Shown: piece by piece, positions 1 through 6,144 of the stretch
How positions within the stretch are numbered: position 1 is the first letter of the stretch
Layout of the letters: every line of letters begins with the position of its first letter
Source: Candidatus Thiodiazotropha taylori
GTDB lineage: Bacteria > Pseudomonadota > Gammaproteobacteria > Chromatiales > Chromatiaceae
Assembly (NCBI GenBank): GCA_019100305.1
Contig: JAHRHW010000152.1
Location: forward strand, 1 to 9,480
Direction of reading: 5' to 3'
Length of the DNA: 9,480 nt
Notes under the pieces: generated by a model
Seen by the model: only the letters and a program-made list of their open reading frames with translations
What the model was told of the DNA's origin: nothing
Databases searched by the model: none
Made by a program: the position numbers and the translations under genes

Positions 1-80
1 CCGAGGTGGTTGCAGGCTATCTGAGTGATCTGTTGTGCGATCTGACCGGTTTGTCAGTTGATCACTGCGTACAGGATTGA
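1..80 (+). CDS. 3' end of an unidentified protein-coding gene (partial)
   Basis: Frame 3 is open from the window edge to a TGA at 78-80 and gives 25 residues, beginning EVVAGYLSDLLC and ending VDHCVQD. The other two plus frames hit stops within the first 30 bases, and the composition looks like coding sequence with an amphipathic, leucine-rich tail. That is all the support there is. I do not recognise the family, and 25 residues are too few to assign one. The gene is convergent with the c-di-GMP gene on its right, and the two stop codons lie only about 35 bases apart, so both genes must end in the short spacer. The remainder of the gene lies outside the window. Confidence 0.5.
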   Translation, partial: EVVAGYLSDLLCDLTGLSVDHCVQD

Positions 81-86
81 ATCCTG
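72..86. repeat. Inverted repeat spanning a stop codon
   Basis: CAGGATT and AATCCTG flank a single G, so the arms can form a 6-bp stem with the TGA stop codon of the partial plus-strand gene in the loop. No T-run follows, so it is not a standard intrinsic terminator. It may help end transcription together with the GC stem just to its right, or be chance. Confidence 0.3.
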
Positions 87-89
87 ACA

Positions 90-105
90 GGGCCCTCAGT
101 GGCCC
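90..105. terminator. Possible bidirectional hairpin between convergent genes
   Basis: GGGCC, a six-base loop, then GGCCC form an all-GC 5-bp stem in the 34-base gap between two convergent stop codons. Neither strand shows a U-tract after the stem, so evidence for intrinsic termination is weak. Position between convergent genes is the main argument. Confidence 0.35.
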
Positions 106-114
106 GCTTGATCA

Positions 115-3093
115 TTAATTGCTATTGAACTTTCTAAGCAAATCCAGTGCATCGTCCGCATTCACCGGTGGGCTGAACAGGGTGCCCTGTATCTCGTTGC
201 AATCGTATTGATCGAGAAACTGTCGTTGAGCTTCGGTCTCCACCCCTTCGGCAACGATCTTCAAATCCAGGCTTTTGGCCAGTGAGATGATGGCAGAGAC
301 GATGGTCTGTGTCTGATTGCTGGGTAGCGTGTTGTTGAGGAACTCCCGGTCCAGTTTGATGCTGTTGATCGGCAGTTTCTGAAGATAGTTCAGGGATGAG
401 AAACCCTTGCCAAAGTCGTCCAGGGCAAAATTGATACCAGCCTTGTGCATTTTATTCATCACATCCTTACTGTGTTCGAAGTTTTTGATCAGTGTGCTTT
501 CGGTGATCTCCAGTTCGATGAGTGAAGGCGGTATTTTTCGTTTTGAACAGACGCTGAGAAATTTATCCGCCAATGTGCTGTCTCTCAATTGAACGGCTGA
601 CAGGTTTACCCCCAGCATCAGATCCGGGAAACCTTTCTTGTGTAAGCGCCGCATGTCAGCGCAGGCTTTTTTGAATACCCAAAAGCCCAGCTTGTTGATC
701 AGGCCGGTATGTTCTGCAATCGGGATGAACTCATCCGGAGGGATATAGCCGACCTTTGGATGGGGCCAGCGGGCAAGTGCCTCCAGACCAACGATTTTGC
801 CATTATACAGACTGAACTTGGGTTGATAGACAAGTTCGAACTGCTGATGGTAAATCGCTTTGGTAAGTTGGGTCTCCAGCCAAATGCTGTGGAATGCCTT
901 GCGGTTGATCTCCCTGGAAAAGAAACGTATGTGGTTGCTACCTGGTTCCTCTTTCGCCGAGCGTCTGGCGGTGGCGGCCTTTTGCAACAATTCATTTGGT
1001 GTTTCGTCATCATGGGGATAGATCGCAACACCCATGCTGAATGTGATGAACAGCTCCTGGTCATCGATGTACATGGGTTTTTTGAGATGACTGAGAATCC
1101 GGTGGGCAACCCAGGTCACCGATTTGACCTCCTCGAGGTCGGAGAGGATCAGGGCGAATTCATCTTTGTTGATACGTGAAATGTTGGGTGAGTCGTATTC
1201 GATATGCTCATCCACGACCGCAATGGTATCGGTCTTGCGCAGGGATTCGATGAGACGCTCCGCGGTCAGCTTGAGTATCTGGTCACCCGTTGTGACTCCC
1301 AGAGCCTCATTGATTCGGGAGAAGCTGTCTATGTCGATCGAGATGATTGCGGTAAGTTTGTTGTTGCGCTCGCAGCGCGCCAGCTCCTGACTGATGCGAT
1401 CATTGAAGATATAGCGGTTTGGCAGACCGGTCAGTTCATCTTTACCCTGCCGTCTGATCATCTCCTGACGGTTGAATTCAAGCTCAGACTCAAGATGTCC
1501 GACAATATCCTCCAGGCGCAATATTTCCGAATGTAGATGACGCTCAGCCTCTGTCATCTCTTTCCAGTCGGAATCGGTCAACAGACGGCTGCCAGAGGTT
1601 GTCTCTTTGGCCGCCTTGTTCCTCAATTGCGGTGTCCAATTGATGATACAGTTACGACCCTGCTGTTTGGCTTCGTAGAGGGCGCAGTCGGCGTTGTTGA
1701 TCAGCAGCATGGAGTCCTCGACCTCGGCTTCCAGGGAAGCCATGCCGATACTGGTCGTGACGGTTTGCGGATTGGTGAACAGGGAGTGGCACTTCTGTTG
1801 GATATCCATGCGCAGGCGTTCGGCGATCGACCTGGCTTCATCCATCGTGGCATTCGGCAGCACGATGGCGAACTCATCCCCGCCATATCGACCGACCACA
1901 TCTTCCGGCCTTGAGTTGCTGCTGAGTATTTCCGAGACATACTTTATGACCTTGTCGCCATTGGCATGTCCATAGTGGTCATTGATGAATTTGAAACGAT
2001 CGATATCCACCATGATGAATACCAGCGACCGGTTGAGCGTGTTTGCCTCTTTGAACAGTTGGTCGAACTTTTTGAAGAATGCCCGGCGGTTCAGACAGCC
2101 GGTCAATGAGTCCCGGGTTGCCAGAAATTCCAGTTCAACGGTTTTGTTGCGCAATGCTTTTTCTGAGTTGCGCAGTTTCAGTAGTGCTGACTTGAGTTGC
2201 CGATACTGCTTTTCAAGTTCAGTCATATCATCAAAGGTTGCCAATACCCCGTGGATCTGACCGTTGCTATCGAAGATCGGCGCGCTGTTGACGGAGAAAG
2301 CTTTGTCGCTGCTCTCTTTCAGGGCCAGTCGAATCGGTACCCCGGTGACCTGCTCACAATTGTTGAGACTGATATGCCAGGGGAGCTTCTCGATCTTGTC
2401 TGTGTCTTCCCTGTGTTTCCATGGCAGGGCGTCTGCATTACTGTCGAGCAGGTTTTTAAAGCTTTCACCAATCTTGTGACAGAAGGAGTCGTTCGCCAGA
2501 ATGATTCGGTGCCGGTGATCGAGAATCAGCAGTCCCTCAGAGAGGGCGTTGAATGCGGCTCTGACCCGTTCCGGAATGACGCTTGAAGAGTTCAGGCCAA
2601 GGTTATGATTTCCGCTGAATAGCAGATACAGGATCACGCTGCCAAGCACTGCCCAGAGACATACGATCAGGATCTCAATGGAGGACCAGGCAGACTCAGC
2701 GTTGGTTTCGATATAACTCACCGACAAGGTGCCGACGGTGCCACTGCCAGTGCCAATTGGCAGCTGAATCAGGTCTGTCTGCAGAGAGCTGTCGGATTGC
2801 GCTGCGACCGCTCTCTGCATCTCCCCTTCAAGGGTCTCTATTACCAGTGAGAGTATGGCAGGATGGTCGGAGAGGCCGTTACTCAGTACCGCCAGTTGTG
2901 CCGATTGGTTATAGGTTGTGATCAACGGATGAAGCTGGTCGGCCAGGTTTTCGGCATAGGAGTGCAGCTTTTTGTCCGATTGGGTTTCCGCTGCTGGGAA
3001 AAAACCGGACATCTCTGCAATCGTCAGCAGCATCAGGCATAACATCAACACAGCGATGAAAGCCTTGGTGGGGAGATGGGAGTGCTCGGGCAT
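115..3093 (-). CDS. Membrane-anchored PAS-GGDEF-GGDEF-EAL cyclic-di-GMP regulator
   Basis: 992 residues. A hydrophobic segment at about 11-33, a periplasmic stretch of about 100 residues with no domain I recognise, and a second membrane segment at about 138-160 anchor it in the inner membrane. A PAS domain (about 174-290) and a short coiled coil lead into a first GGDEF domain with an intact GGDEF at 404-408. RPED at 395-398 lies exactly five residues upstream, the spacing of the product-inhibition I-site, so this domain should make c-di-GMP. A second GGDEF-like domain (about 551-725) has NKDEF at 642-646 and is probably inactive. The EAL domain (about 740-985) keeps EALARW (771-776), N830, E862, DD at 892-893, K913 and E949, so phosphodiesterase activity is expected. 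Which activity dominates cannot be read from sequence. The ATG start is the only one that keeps the first membrane helix intact; no strong Shine-Dalgarno precedes it. Confidence 0.93.
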   Translation of the reverse strand: MPEHSHLPTKAFIAVLMLCLMLLTIAEMSGFFPAAETQSDKKLHSYAENLADQLHPLITTYNQSAQLAVLSNGLSDHPAILSLVIETLEGEMQRAVAAQSDSSLQTDLIQLPIGTGSGTVGTLSVSYIETNAESAWSSIEILIVCLWAVLGSVILYLLFSGNHNLGLNSSSVIPERVRAAFNALSEGLLILDHRHRIILANDSFCHKIGESFKNLLDSNADALPWKHREDTDKIEKLPWHISLNNCEQVTGVPIRLALKESSDKAFSVNSAPIFDSNGQIHGVLATFDDMTELEKQYRQLKSALLKLRNSEKALRNKTVELEFLATRDSLTGCLNRRAFFKKFDQLFKEANTLNRSLVFIMVDIDRFKFINDHYGHANGDKVIKYVSEILSSNSRPEDVVGRYGGDEFAIVLPNATMDEARSIAERLRMDIQQKCHSLFTNPQTVTTSIGMASLEAEVEDSMLLINNADCALYEAKQQGRNCIINWTPQLRNKAAKETTSGSRLLTDSDWKEMTEAERHLHSEILRLEDIVGHLESELEFNRQEMIRRQGKDELTGLPNRYIFNDRISQELARCERNNKLTAIISIDIDSFSRINEALGVTTGDQILKLTAERLIESLRKTDTIAVVDEHIEYDSPNISRINKDEFALILSDLEEVKSVTWVAHRILSHLKKPMYIDDQELFITFSMGVAIYPHDDETPNELLQKAATARRSAKEEPGSNHIRFFSREINRKAFHSIWLETQLTKAIYHQQFELVYQPKFSLYNGKIVGLEALARWPHPKVGYIPPDEFIPIAEHTGLINKLGFWVFKKACADMRRLHKKGFPDLMLGVNLSAVQLRDSTLADKFLSVCSKRKIPPSLIELEITESTLIKNFEHSKDVMNKMHKAGINFALDDFGKGFSSLNYLQKLPINSIKLDREFLNNTLPSNQTQTIVSAIISLAKSLDLKIVAEGVETEAQRQFLDQYDCNEIQGTLFSPPVNADDALDLLRKFNSN

Positions 3094-3221
3094 ACGGTTT
3101 AAGCTAATCCATGCTCTGAAATCTTGTACATCAAATTCTGCAAGCAGCTCAGTGCTCGAAACAGAAGATTACCTTAGCCTGATCTATAAAGCTTGTTTCA
3201 AATGTAAAATCTCTATTTGCC

Positions 3222-3252
3222 ATTATACCCTCACTAGACCTAGGCTCAGGAA
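3222..3252 (-). promoter_or_regulatory. Candidate sigma-70 promoter for the c-di-GMP gene
   Basis: On the minus strand a perfect TATAAT lies at 3222-3227, about 130 bases upstream of the ATG at 3093. No good -35 hexamer is present: the nearest is TTCCTG at 3247-3252 with a long 19-base spacer. A strong -10 with a poor -35 is the pattern of an activator-dependent promoter, and a palindrome overlaps the -35 position. The predicted untranslated leader is roughly 120 bases. Confidence 0.45.
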
Positions 3253-3265
3253 CATCATTTCCTGA
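3246..3265. repeat. 20-base palindrome, candidate operator
   Basis: TCAGGAA and TTCCTGA are perfect 7-base arms around CATCAT. A second, overlapping inverted repeat (CATCA-N5-TGATG, 3253-3267) is offset within it. The site covers the -35 region of the candidate promoter for the c-di-GMP gene, where a dimeric regulator would bind. I do not recognise the motif as that of a known regulator. Confidence 0.4.
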
Positions 3266-3437
3266 TGTACTTCCTTGACGTTCAGCAAATGCATATCTGG
3301 CCCATTCATCCGGATCTGTTGGGAATTAAAGGATGATCCTGTGTAAATCCTAAAAAGACGATTCCCTTCTTCTGATAAGCGGCCGGGGCATGGATAGCTT
3401 TAGATCGTGGTAGCGGTTCCCAGTGCGCAATTAACGC

Positions 3438-3463
3438 CCGCCGACAGCTTGTAGATTCGGCGG
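3438..3463. repeat. GC-rich inverted repeat downstream of rpoH
   Basis: CCGCCGA and TCGGCGG are perfect 7-base arms separated by 12 bases. No T-run follows on either strand. It lies about 55 bases beyond the rpoH stop codon, so it could be a 3'-end stabilising stem, a second termination element or part of a small RNA. Confidence 0.4.
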
Positions 3464-3490
3464 ATGACGTGGTTTACCGATGCTGGGTTT

Positions 3491-3512
3491 CAGGGCCTTT
3501 TGACAGGCCCTG
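3491..3512 (-). terminator. Hairpin following rpoH
   Basis: CAGGGCCT and AGGCCCTG are perfect 8-base arms around a six-base loop, starting 7 bases after the rpoH stop codon. The position and stem strength fit a transcription end or RNA 3'-protecting structure for the ftsYEX-rpoH transcripts. A U-tract is absent on the minus strand, so termination may be incomplete or Rho-assisted. Confidence 0.55.
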
Positions 3513-3519
3513 GCAGGGA

Positions 3520-4368
3520 TTATAGGGCAAGCTGGGATTTCAGTTTCTTCATGGCACCCTGCTCAATCTGGCGGATGCGCTCAGCCGAAACCTGGAATCT
3601 GTCTGCCAATTCATGCAGGGTGGATTTCTTATCGCTTAACCAGCGTGCTTCCAGAATCTGCCGGCTTCTCTCATCCAGAGCCTGGATGGCGCTCATCAGC
3701 TTCTGTTTCATCTGGCTTTCACTGTCCACCGCTTCAAGTATCGAGGCGGGCTCCATGCGCATGTCGCTGAGATAGCCAGCCGGTGTCGGCGTTACCTGGT
3801 CATCGCTCTCCTGGCTCGGGCCATCAAAAGCGATATCCTGACCGGAAAGCCGGGACTCCATCTCCAGTACGGTTTCTGGTTTCACGCCCAGATCCTGGGC
3901 CACGCTATCGACCTCTTCCTTGGAAAACCAGCCGAGGCGTTTTTTCGAGCTGCGAAGGTTGAAGAAGAGTTTGCGTTGCGCCTTGGTCGTCGCCACCTTG
4001 ACGATGCGCCAGTTCTTCAGAATGAACTCATGGATTTCAGCCTTGATCCTATGCACCGCAAAGGAGACCAGGCGGACGCCCATCTCCGGGTCAAAACGCT
4101 TGACCGCTTTCATCAGGCCGACGGTGCCCTCCTGTATCAGATCGGGCAGGGCCAGTCCGTAACCGCTGTAATTTCTGGCGATACGCACGACGAAACGAAT
4201 GTGGGATGTGATCAGGGCCTGGGCCGCCTGAAGGTCTTTTTGATCGCGCAGGCGAACCGCCAGTGAATACTCCTCTTCGGCACTCAGCATAGGCAGCTGA
4301 AAAGCTGCGCTGATGTAGCTATCCATATTACCCGTGGGCAAGGTGGCCAGTGCGATCTCTTTACTCAT
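3520..4368 (-). CDS. rpoH: RNA polymerase sigma-32 (heat-shock sigma factor RpoH)
   Basis: 282 residues, close to the 284 of E. coli RpoH. It directs RNA polymerase to heat-shock promoters for chaperones and proteases. Region 2 is clear (DLIQEGTVGLMKAVKRF at about 76-92), the RpoH-specific box QRKLFFNLR is at 131-139, and the region 4 helix-turn-helix lies near 249-276 (ELADRFQVSAERIRQIE). One residue is odd: the segment normally reading SFAVHWIKAEIHE has Arg (codon AGG at 4048-4050) in place of Trp at residue 107, the position matching Trp108 in E. coli. The reading frame extends upstream to a GTG at 4407, but the ATG at 4366-4368 is chosen: it matches family length and has GGGG at 4377-4380 eight bases upstream. 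The gene lies 153 bases downstream of ftsX with no terminator visible between them, so both readthrough and its own promoter can supply it. Confidence 0.96.
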   Translation of the reverse strand: MSKEIALATLPTGNMDSYISAAFQLPMLSAEEEYSLAVRLRDQKDLQAAQALITSHIRFVVRIARNYSGYGLALPDLIQEGTVGLMKAVKRFDPEMGVRLVSFAVHRIKAEIHEFILKNWRIVKVATTKAQRKLFFNLRSSKKRLGWFSKEEVDSVAQDLGVKPETVLEMESRLSGQDIAFDGPSQESDDQVTPTPAGYLSDMRMEPASILEAVDSESQMKQKLMSAIQALDERSRQILEARWLSDKKSTLHELADRFQVSAERIRQIEQGAMKKLKSQLAL

Positions 4369-4403
4369 GCAGGTTACCCCAGTTTGCTTAATGCGGAATA
4401 TCA

Positions 4404-4424
4404 GCACTCTCTATGTGGGAGTGC
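4404..4424. repeat. Inverted repeat in the rpoH leader
   Basis: GCACTC and GAGTGC are perfect 6-base arms around nine bases. It lies about 36-56 bases upstream of the rpoH ATG and downstream of the sigma-E-like promoter, so it would be in the mRNA leader. It also overlaps a weak TTGGCA hexamer (minus strand) that could serve a second promoter near the gene, in which case it would act as DNA rather than RNA. Confidence 0.35.
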
Positions 4425-4438
4425 CAATAACTGACCAT

Positions 4439-4467
4439 TCTGACCGGTTATTCGGCAGAAAGTTCAA
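4439..4467 (-). promoter_or_regulatory. Sigma-E (RpoE)-type promoter upstream of rpoH
   Basis: The minus strand reads TTGAACTT (4460-4467), then exactly 16 bases, then TCAGA (4439-4443). This matches the sigma-E pattern of a GAACTT-type -35, a 16-base spacer and a TCnGA or TCnAA -10. The E. coli rpoH P3 promoter, which is transcribed by sigma-E at high temperature, has from memory the same TTGAACTT with a TCTGA -10 at the same spacing. The predicted start is near 4432, giving a leader of about 64 bases. This would couple envelope stress to heat-shock sigma synthesis. Confidence 0.65.
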
Positions 4468-4521
4468 TAGGGTATGTGTGGTTTTATCTTTACCAAATCA
4501 AGCAGTTAGTTCTAATTGGCT

Positions 4522-5466
4522 CTAGCTTGGTTCAATCGCGCTCAAGTGCCGGCCGACCGCAAGCCAGGAGCCAGTCAGTCCCAACAGGGCACTACCGCAT
4601 AACAGTACCAGCACTGTGTTTGGGTCAAGAGAGCTTAAATCGAATGAGCTCTGGTAGAGCTGGGCAAGCTTAGCGATGGGGCCGCTGAGCAGAAACAACG
4701 ACAGGGCAACCAGAAACCAGGCGATCAGCCCGCCGAACAGGCCATACCAGAATCCGGTATAGAGAAAGGGTCTGCGGATGAAAGCGTTGGTGGCGCCGAT
4801 CAGTTTGGTGATCTCGATCTCGGTACGGCGGTTCTGGATCTCCAGCCGGATGGTGTTTCCGACGATCAATAGAACCGCCATGCTGAGTAGAGCGGCCAGA
4901 ACCACCACGGCCCGCTGCGCGATCACTGTGATGGCCTGCAGACGTCTGACCCATTGCAGATCGAGTTGAACAATATCCGCCTCCGGCAGCAGTCTCAGCT
5001 CCTGGGCGAGCTGCTCCGCTGTTTCAGCAGTGGTGTATTCAACTTTCGGTTGGATTACCAGCAGATTGGGCAGCGGGTTGTTATCGAGGGCCTGGAGTGC
5101 GTCGGCATAGCCGCTGAGACGTTGAAACTCTTCGAGAGCTGTTTCACGATTGATCAGCTCAACGGTTTCGATACGCGTGTGCTGACGTAGTGTTTCAGCC
5201 AGGGAGCGGGCTTTCTCACTGCTGATGCTCTGATCCAGGAACAGGGAGATGCTGGCACCGCTCTCCCATCCGCCACTGATTGTGTTGAGGTTGCTGAGCA
5301 TGACATGCAGTCCGACCGGCAGCGCCAGTGCGATGCCGATAACCGCACAGGTCATCAGGGAGGAGAGGCGATTCCCCACCAGTCTGCCAAGGCTCGAGAG
5401 GGCGACCTGGGCATGTCTCTGTAACCAGATTCCGGGCATTGAAAAGAGTTGAGACTTAAGTGACAT
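4522..5466 (-). CDS. ftsX: Cell-division ABC transporter-like permease FtsX
   Basis: 314 residues from the chosen start. FtsX is the membrane half of the FtsEX divisome complex, which couples FtsE ATP hydrolysis to activation of septal amidases, through EnvC in E. coli. It has a cytoplasmic N-terminus, a first membrane helix at about 38-60, a periplasmic loop of about 120 residues (61-182), then helices at about 184-205, 237-260 and 282-304. The cytoplasmic loop after the second helix carries the family signature EIEITKLIGATNAFI. An in-frame ATG at 5490 would add eight residues, but the ATG at 5464-5466 has GGAG seven bases upstream and overlaps the ftsE stop by 11 bases, typical of translational coupling. 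The protein is somewhat shorter than the 352 residues of E. coli FtsX, mostly at the N-terminus. Confidence 0.95.
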   Translation of the reverse strand: MSLKSQLFSMPGIWLQRHAQVALSSLGRLVGNRLSSLMTCAVIGIALALPVGLHVMLSNLNTISGGWESGASISLFLDQSISSEKARSLAETLRQHTRIETVELINRETALEEFQRLSGYADALQALDNNPLPNLLVIQPKVEYTTAETAEQLAQELRLLPEADIVQLDLQWVRRLQAITVIAQRAVVVLAALLSMAVLLIVGNTIRLEIQNRRTEIEITKLIGATNAFIRRPFLYTGFWYGLFGGLIAWFLVALSLFLLSGPIAKLAQLYQSSFDLSSLDPNTVLVLLCGSALLGLTGSWLAVGRHLSAIEPS

Positions 5467-6139
5467 CCCGGTACTCCGTCTTGCTGTCATGACTCAATGC
5501 ACCGTTGGTCAGTGTCAGGATGCGTTGATTCATACTGCGGACCAGGGCCAGGTCATGGGTGGCAATGAGCAGGGTAACCCCGACTTTGTTGAACTGAGTG
5601 AAGAGCTCCATGATCTCTTTCGACAGTTCCGGATCCAGATTACCGGTGGGCTCATCAGCCAGTACCAGAGGTGGTTTGCTGACCACTGCACGGGCAATAC
5701 CGACACGCTGCTGTTCACCGCCCGAGAGGGTGACTGGGGCACTCTTCTCCTTATGCAGCAGACCAACCTTGTCGAGTGCGGCCCGAACCCTTCTGCCGAT
5801 CTCTTTATGACCCAGTCCGGAGACCACCAGGGGGAGGGCCACATTATCGAATACGGTGCGGTCATGCAGCAGGCGATGGTCCTGAAAAATCATACCCACC
5901 TCACGGCGGTGGTAGGGGATCTGACGGTTCTTCAGCCGGGTCAGATTGCGGCCGTTGACGTGCACCTGTCCACCACTGGAGCGTTCCAGCAACCCAATCA
6001 GTTTCAGCAGGGTACTTTTACCGGCTCCTGAATGGCCGGTAAGAAAGACCATCTCTTCCGCGTCGATGCGCAGATTGATGTTACTCAGTCCGGTATGACC
6101 ACCCGGATAGCGTTTGCTGACATTGTCAAAATGAATCAA
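5456..6139 (-). CDS. ftsE: Cell-division ATP-binding protein FtsE
   Basis: 227 residues, a full-length ABC ATPase. It binds FtsX at the septum and powers control of peptidoglycan hydrolysis. Walker A is GHSGAGKS (35-42), the Q-loop Gln is residue 86 (IFQDH), the signature LSGGEQQRVGIARA is at 138-151, Walker B ends in LADEP with catalytic E163, and the switch His is H195 in THD. The start must be a non-ATG codon: the family N-terminus MI.F..VSK is matched only by beginning at TTG (6137-6139), since the next Met is residue 30, close to Walker A. AAGGA lies only two bases before this TTG, while GGA nine bases before it, overlapping the end of ftsY, is better spaced. Only five bases separate the ftsY stop from this start, so the genes are surely cotranscribed. 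Confidence 0.97.
   Translation of the reverse strand: MIHFDNVSKRYPGGHTGLSNINLRIDAEEMVFLTGHSGAGKSTLLKLIGLLERSSGGQVHVNGRNLTRLKNRQIPYHRREVGMIFQDHRLLHDRTVFDNVALPLVVSGLGHKEIGRRVRAALDKVGLLHKEKSAPVTLSGGEQQRVGIARAVVSKPPLVLADEPTGNLDPELSKEIMELFTQFNKVGVTLLIATHDLALVRSMNQRILTLTNGALSHDSKTEYRDVT
5474..5477 (-). promoter_or_regulatory. Ribosome binding site deciding the ftsX start
   Basis: GGAG on the minus strand lies seven bases before the ATG at 5464-5466, inside the last codons of ftsE. The alternative ATG at 5488-5490 has only a weak GAG two bases upstream, so the inner ATG is preferred. Confidence 0.6.
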
Positions 6140-6144
6140 TATCC

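Larger units (their letters stand above)
3094..3519. other. 426-base intergenic region between rpoH and the c-di-GMP gene
   Basis: No convincing gene is seen. The left half is AT-richer and holds the candidate promoter and palindrome listed separately. The middle contains a loose nested symmetry: GGGAAT at 3321-3326 with ATTCCC at 3361-3366, enclosing AGGATGATCCT at 3330-3340. The right half holds a GC-rich stem at 3438-3463 and the hairpin behind rpoH. The number of pairing segments would suit a small RNA or a long structured leader, but no promoter-terminator pair clearly delimits one. Confidence 0.6.

Noticed and set aside
709..1179. 156-codon plus-strand frame antisense to the c-di-GMP gene
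   Set aside because: It is a shadow of the conserved EAL and second GGDEF coding sequence, with no promoter or ribosome site and no recognisable protein.
3379..3525. Open plus-strand frame of about 48 codons (containing INARRQLVDSADDVVY) ending at 3523-3525
   Set aside because: It has no start codon with a ribosome site, overlaps the rpoH hairpin and stop codon, and matches nothing I know; it could be a gene remnant but cannot be supported.
4369..4407. GTG start 13 codons upstream for rpoH
   Set aside because: The resulting N-terminus is not shared by RpoH proteins and runs into the leader inverted repeat; the internal ATG gives the normal length.
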